From the NCBI GenBank assembly GCA_902494295.1, contig CABUSL010000031.1, forward strand, positions 1 to 16,852: a stretch of DNA of 16,852 bases. Direction: 5' to 3'. Shown here piece by piece: positions 14,119 through 16,852 of this stretch. Position 1 is the first letter of the stretch. The number at the start of each line of letters is the position of its first letter. The notes beneath the pieces were generated by a model, which was not told where the DNA came from, made no database searches, and saw only the letters and a list, made by a program, of their open reading frames with translations. The position numbers and the translations under genes are program-made. Source of the DNA: an uncultured Collinsella sp. (lineage in GTDB: Bacteria > Actinomycetota > Coriobacteriia > Coriobacteriales > Coriobacteriaceae).

Positions 14119-14547
14119 CTACTCAGCGATGGTGACGCCCATGGAACGGGCGGTACCGGCGATGATCTTCTTGGCGGCGTCAATGTCGTTGGCATTGAGG
14201 TCCGGCATCTTGATCTCGGCGATCTTGGTGAGCTGCTCCTGGGAGAGCTGACCAACCTTGTCGGCCTGGGGCTTAGCAGAACCAGACTTGAGGTTCAGCT
14301 CCTTCTTGATGAGGTGAGCCGCCGGCGGGGTCTTGGTGATGAAGGAGAAGGACTTATCCTCGTAGACAGAGATCTCAACGGGGATGATGTCGCCCTTCTT
14401 GTCCTGCGTCTCGGCGTTAAAGGCCTGGCAGAACTGCATGATGTTCACGCCAGCAGCGCCCAGGGCGGGGCCGACGGGAGGAGCGGGGTTAGCGGCACCA
14501 GCAGGAATCTGGAGCTTAATGACGTTGGCAACCTTCTTCTCAGCCAT
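14119..14547 (-). CDS. rplK: 50S ribosomal protein L11
   Basis: Ribosomal protein L11 of the GTPase-associated centre, the target region of thiostrepton-type antibiotics and needed for RelA activation in other bacteria. The product is 142 residues, the usual length. KLQIPAGAANPAPPVGPALGAAGVNIMQFC carries the conserved N-terminal proline pair, and TKTPPAAHLIKKEL plus the C-terminal IIAGTARSMGVTI are typical. The ATG at 14547-14545 is chosen because AAAGGA ends 6 bases upstream. A second in-frame ATG at 14553-14551 abuts that site and would add Met-Thr. It lies 120 bases after nusG, with no terminator seen between them, and 117 bases before the rplA start. Confidence 0.97.
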   Translation of the reverse strand: MAEKKVANVIKLQIPAGAANPAPPVGPALGAAGVNIMQFCQAFNAETQDKKGDIIPVEISVYEDKSFSFITKTPPAAHLIKKELNLKSGSAKPQADKVGQLSQEQLTKIAEIKMPDLNANDIDAAKKIIAGTARSMGVTIAE

Positions 14548-14667
14548 GGTCATTCCTTTCGAATCACGAGTGTGAAGTACTTGCTATATCGTAAGCACGC
14601 ACGTGTTAGAAGCACTCCTGAGATGAGCAGTCACAGAAGAAGCACGCTCGCGCGAACGGACGAAAAC

Positions 14668-15204
14668 TTAAGCGATGACAGCGACCTGGTTAAAGTCGAG
14701 CTCGACCGGCGTCTCGCGGCCAAAGATCATCAGCGTGACCTTGAGCTTGCCAGCCTCGGTGTTAACCTCGGAGACCTTGCCATCAAAGTCGGTAAGCGGG
14801 CCATCGGTGACGCGGACGGACGTGCCGACCTGAATATCAACCGAGGTGCGCTTGGGCGAATCGCCCTTACCGGGACGACGAGTCATCTTGTTGTACTCGT
14901 CGCGGGAAAGCGGAGCGGGCTTGCCGTTGCCGCCCAGGAAACCGGTGACGCCAGGCGTGTTACGAACGCACGTCCAAGCATCGTCATCCATCTCCATGCG
15001 GACCAGGACATAACCCGGGAAGATCTTGGAATCCTTGGTCTCGCGCTTGCCACCCTCTTTAATCTCGGTGACGCGCTCCATAGGAATCTCGATATCAAAG
15101 ATACGGTCCTGCATGCCCATGGTCTCGATGCGATGCTCGAGATCGGACTTAACGCGGTTCTCGTATCCAGAGTAAGTGTGAACGACGTACCAACGCTTAG
15201 ACAT
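14668..15204 (-). CDS. nusG: Transcription termination/antitermination protein NusG
   Basis: A cytoplasmic RNA polymerase-associated factor that modulates elongation and pausing and links RNA polymerase to Rho or the ribosome. The product is 178 residues. The NGN domain (WYVVHTYSGYENRVKSDLEHRI ... IFPGYVLVRMEMDDDAW ... NTPGVTGFLG) spans about 3-110. A C-terminal KOW domain runs from ~120 (VGTSVRVTDGPLTDFDGKVSEVN) to the end. Length and domain order are those of a standard bacterial NusG, without the long N-terminal extension of some actinobacteria. The start codon is 3 bases after the secE stop, and its ribosome site GAGGGG lies in the end of secE, so the two are translated together. Confidence 0.98.
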   Translation of the reverse strand: MSKRWYVVHTYSGYENRVKSDLEHRIETMGMQDRIFDIEIPMERVTEIKEGGKRETKDSKIFPGYVLVRMEMDDDAWTCVRNTPGVTGFLGGNGKPAPLSRDEYNKMTRRPGKGDSPKRTSVDIQVGTSVRVTDGPLTDFDGKVSEVNTEAGKLKVTLMIFGRETPVELDFNQVAVIA

Positions 15205-15207
15205 GGT

Positions 15208-15546
15208 TTAGCCCCTCAATCCAGAGAACAGAGCAAGAGCCTCGCCAAAGCCAGCATCGAGCAGAGCGATGACGACGCCGACGACGATCAGAGAAGCGCA
15301 AACGACGACCGAGTAGTTCACGAGCTCCTTCTTATCGGGCCACGTGACACGCTTCATCTCGGACTTGACCGAGGCGAAATACTTCTTGGTGCGGGCGAAG
15401 AAACCAGGCTTCTCGTTCTTCTTGGACTTCGCAGCCTTCTCGTTCTTCTTGGCAACGGCCTTCTTGGCCTCAACCTTGGAGTTGGCGGCAGCGTTGTTGG
15501 CAGGTGCCGGCTGCTGAGCCTTCTTCTTGTTCTTCTTGTTGGCCAT
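15208..15546 (-). CDS. secE: Preprotein translocase subunit SecE
   Basis: The single-span clamp subunit of the SecYEG translocon in the cytoplasmic membrane. The product is 112 residues. The first ~50 are a Lys/Ala/Asn-rich low-complexity extension (NKKNKKKAQQPAPANNAAANS ...). The conserved amphipathic block EMKRVTWPDKKELV follows, then one transmembrane helix (VVVCASLIVVGVVIALLDAGF) and a short tail. One-helix SecE is the usual Gram-positive form. GGAGGT lies 7 bases before ATG 15546. The gene follows tRNA-Trp and directly precedes nusG. Confidence 0.96.
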   Translation of the reverse strand: MANKKNKKKAQQPAPANNAAANSKVEAKKAVAKKNEKAAKSKKNEKPGFFARTKKYFASVKSEMKRVTWPDKKELVNYSVVVCASLIVVGVVIALLDAGFGEALALFSGLRG

Positions 15547-15585
15547 TTGGGTTACCTCCGCGCAATGCGCTTATACATGAGTAAA

Positions 15586-15613
15586 CCGTAAGCCCCCAAG
15601 TGGGAGCTTACGG
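15586..15613 (-). other. Strong hairpin between tRNA-Trp and secE
   Basis: On the - strand CCGTAAGCTCCC (15613-15602) pairs with GGGGGCTTACGG (15597-15586) around ACTT, a 12-bp stem with one G-U pair. Only TTTA follows, so it is a leaky terminator at best. It may act as an attenuator or protect the 3' end after tRNA processing. Confidence 0.6.
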
Positions 15614-15622
15614 AATAATGAC

Positions 15623-15698
15623 TGGCACGCCAGGAAGGACTCGAACCCTCAACACTCGGTTTTGGAGACCGATGCTCTACCAATTGAACTACTGGCGT
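15623..15698 (-). tRNA. tRNA-Trp (anticodon CCA)
   Basis: A 76-base cloverleaf on the - strand. The acceptor stem is ACGCCAG / CTGGCGT with discriminator G and an encoded 3' CCA. The D arm contains TTCAATTGGTAGAGC. The anticodon stem CGGT/ACCG carries the loop CTCCAAA, giving anticodon CCA for tryptophan. The T arm is GAGGG-TTCGAGT-CCTTC. It lies 13 bases after the rpmG stop and is probably cut out of the rpmG-secE-nusG transcript. Confidence 0.97.
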
Positions 15699-15711
15699 AT
15701 GTGACTAGAGA

Positions 15712-15861
15712 CTAGCGAGTCTCTTTGTGCAGCGTGTGGTGACGGCACCAGGGGCAATACTTCTTGATCTCCATACGATCAGGCATGGTCGACTTGTTCT
15801 TGGTGGTCGTATAGTTGCGGCGCTTGCACTCAGTGCACGCAAGAGTAACTAGAGTACGCAT
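15712..15861 (-). CDS. rpmG: 50S ribosomal protein L33
   Basis: A small ribosomal protein of 49 residues, starting MRTLVTLACTECKRRNYTTT and ending HHTLHKETR. Four cysteines as C9-x2-C12 and C36-x2-C39 make this the zinc-binding (C+) form of L33. Many actinobacteria also carry a cysteine-free paralogue used under zinc starvation; none is visible here. The start is ATG 15861-15859, with GAAAGG and CAGGA upstream as ribosome sites. It is the first gene of the rpmG - tRNA-Trp - secE - nusG transcript. Confidence 0.95.
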   Translation of the reverse strand: MRTLVTLACTECKRRNYTTTKNKSTMPDRMEIKKYCPWCRHHTLHKETR

Positions 15862-15908
15862 GTATCCTGAACCTTTCATTTCCGCCCCGTACGGGCACGA
15901 GTTGGTAC

Positions 15909-15936
15909 TTTATCAGCTCTATATAAGTGCTGTCAA
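15909..15936 (-). promoter_or_regulatory. Candidate promoter of the rpmG - tRNA-Trp - secE - nusG operon
   Basis: On the - strand a perfect -35 TTGACA (15936-15931) is followed after 16 bases by GATAAA (15914-15909), or after 18 by TAAAGT. Transcription would begin near 15903, about 40 bases before rpmG. Confidence 0.65.
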
Positions 15937-16081
15937 TGAAAACCTCGAATCAATTGGTTCTCGGTGGATCCATTCATATTTGGAACACATCAATGAAGCC
16001 AACGAGAGCTAATCGACGGTGCGCCCAGGACCATTGTCGATCCTCTCGACACCAGCAACGGCTCAATATCCATTGCAGAAA

Positions 16082-16113
16082 AGAACCCGGCACCCATATA
16101 AGTGCCGGGTTCT
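16082..16113 (-). terminator. Rho-independent terminator of tuf
   Basis: A 12-bp perfect stem AGAACCCGGCAC / GTGCCGGGTTCT (16082-16093 with 16102-16113) with an 8-base loop. On the - strand it is followed by T and TTC, and it lies 28 bases after the tuf stop. Confidence 0.88.
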
Positions 16114-16140
16114 CTAAGTCAGCTATATCAAAGAGCTAAT

Positions 16141-16852
16141 TTACTCAATGATCGTGGAGACGATGCCCGAACCGACGGTGTGGCCACCCTCGCGGATAGC
16201 GAAGCGCAGGCCCTCCTCCATGGCGATCGGGTGGATGAGGTCGCCCTCGATGGTGATGTGGTCACCAGGCATAGCCATCTCGGTGCCCTCGGGGAGCTTG
16301 ACCGTACCGGTAACGTCGGTGGTACGGAAGTAGAACTGAGGACGATAACCATCGAAGAACGGGGTGTGACGGCCGCCCTCCTCCTTGGTCAGAACGTAGA
16401 TCTCACCAGTGAACTTGGTGTGCGGGGTAACCGAACCGGGCTTGCAGAGAACCTGGCCGCGCTCGATGTCCTCGCGCTTGATGCCGCGGAGCAGCAGACC
16501 GACGTTGTCGCCAGCCTCGCAGAAGTCCATGGACTTACGGAACATCTCGATACCGGTAACAACGGTGTTCTGGGTATCCTTGATGCCGACAATCTCGACG
16601 GGCTCGTTGAGCTTGAGCTCACCGCGCTCGACACGGCCGGTAGCAACGGTACCACGGCCGGAGATGGTCATAACGTCCTCAACGGCCATCAGGAACGGGA
16701 GGTCGTTGTTACGAGCAGGCGTCGGGATGTACTCGTCGACAGCGTTCATCAGCTCCATGATCTTCTCCTCCCACTTCGGCTCGCCGTTCAGGCCGCCGAG
16801 TGCGGAACCGCGGATGATGGGAGCGTTGTCGCCATCGTACTCGTATTTCGAA
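16141..16852 (-). CDS. tuf: Elongation factor Tu, C-terminal part (gene continues beyond the window)
   Basis: EF-Tu brings aminoacyl-tRNA to the ribosomal A site as a GTP complex. Only the last ~237 codons are visible. The frame is open to the last base, beginning SKYEYDGDNAPIIRGSALGGLNG, the end of the G domain, so the Met near 16758 is internal and not a start. Domain 2 contains GRGTVATGRVERG, and domain 3 has FFDGYRPQFYFRTTDVTG and HPIAMEEGLRFAIREGGHTVGSG. The nucleotide-binding motifs lie outside the window. The 3' end has its own terminator, so tuf is transcribed separately from the rpmG block downstream. Confidence 0.98.
   Translation of the reverse strand, partial: SKYEYDGDNAPIIRGSALGGLNGEPKWEEKIMELMNAVDEYIPTPARNNDLPFLMAVEDVMTISGRGTVATGRVERGELKLNEPVEIVGIKDTQNTVVTGIEMFRKSMDFCEAGDNVGLLLRGIKREDIERGQVLCKPGSVTPHTKFTGEIYVLTKEEGGRHTPFFDGYRPQFYFRTTDVTGTVKLPEGTEMAMPGDHITIEGDLIHPIAMEEGLRFAIREGGHTVGSGIVSTIIE

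Noticed and set aside
13486..15591. Very long + strand open frame opposite rplA, rplK, nusG and secE
   Set aside because: It is antisense to four certain genes and the tuned codons of those genes keep it open. It lacks domain signatures and runs across intergenic gaps; a GC-rich shadow.

Overview
The window looks like a chromosomal segment of a GC-rich Gram-positive actinobacterium, most likely a Coriobacteriia member close to Collinsella. The grounds are high GC, strong Shine-Dalgarno sites, a lipoprotein and a cell-wall-anchored nucleotidase with an LAxTG-type (class E sortase) anchor, and the order tuf - rpmG - tRNA-Trp - secE - nusG - rplK - rplA. The genus is inferred from family knowledge, not from a search.

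Layout. From 1 to about 13.2 kb all genes lie on the + strand. In order they are: the 3' part of a membrane O-acyltransferase with a C-terminal SGNH domain; asnS with its own promoter and a strong terminator; a winged-helix/WYL-like regulator; a three-gene ABC importer (lipoprotein binding protein, permease, ATPase) of the TrpX/PF04392 type; a secreted 5'-nucleotidase interrupted by an in-frame TAG; an MscS-type channel; and a two-gene operon in which a cytoplasmic ParB-like/BMP fusion protein overlaps a metallophosphoesterase by ATGA. From about 13.29 kb to the end all genes lie on the - strand and form the translation/secretion block: tuf (truncated by the window edge), then rpmG, tRNA-Trp, secE, nusG, rplK and rplA. 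The two halves converge on a symmetrical terminator near 13.24 kb. No gene-free stretch exceeds 300 bases; the longest (15862-16140) holds the rpmG promoter and the tuf terminator.

Structure beyond the genes. A family of almost identical palindromes (AACCACCACAAAGG...CCTTTGTGGTGG) occurs three times, each directly after a + strand stop codon, and one copy is an exact 7-nt deletion derivative of another. Several candidate -10 boxes share the form TAnnATGG. An inverted repeat lies at the predicted transcription start of the ABC importer.

The best candidate for an under-described system is the 10545-13168 pair. It combines a predicted intracellular ligand-binding BMP domain, normally found on extracytoplasmic nucleoside receptors, with a ParB/sulfiredoxin-like N-terminus, and it is translationally coupled to a phosphoesterase whose first metal motif is D-x-E instead of D-x-H. 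No function is established here. The amber codon that separates the nucleotidase from its wall anchor is the clearest sequence anomaly.
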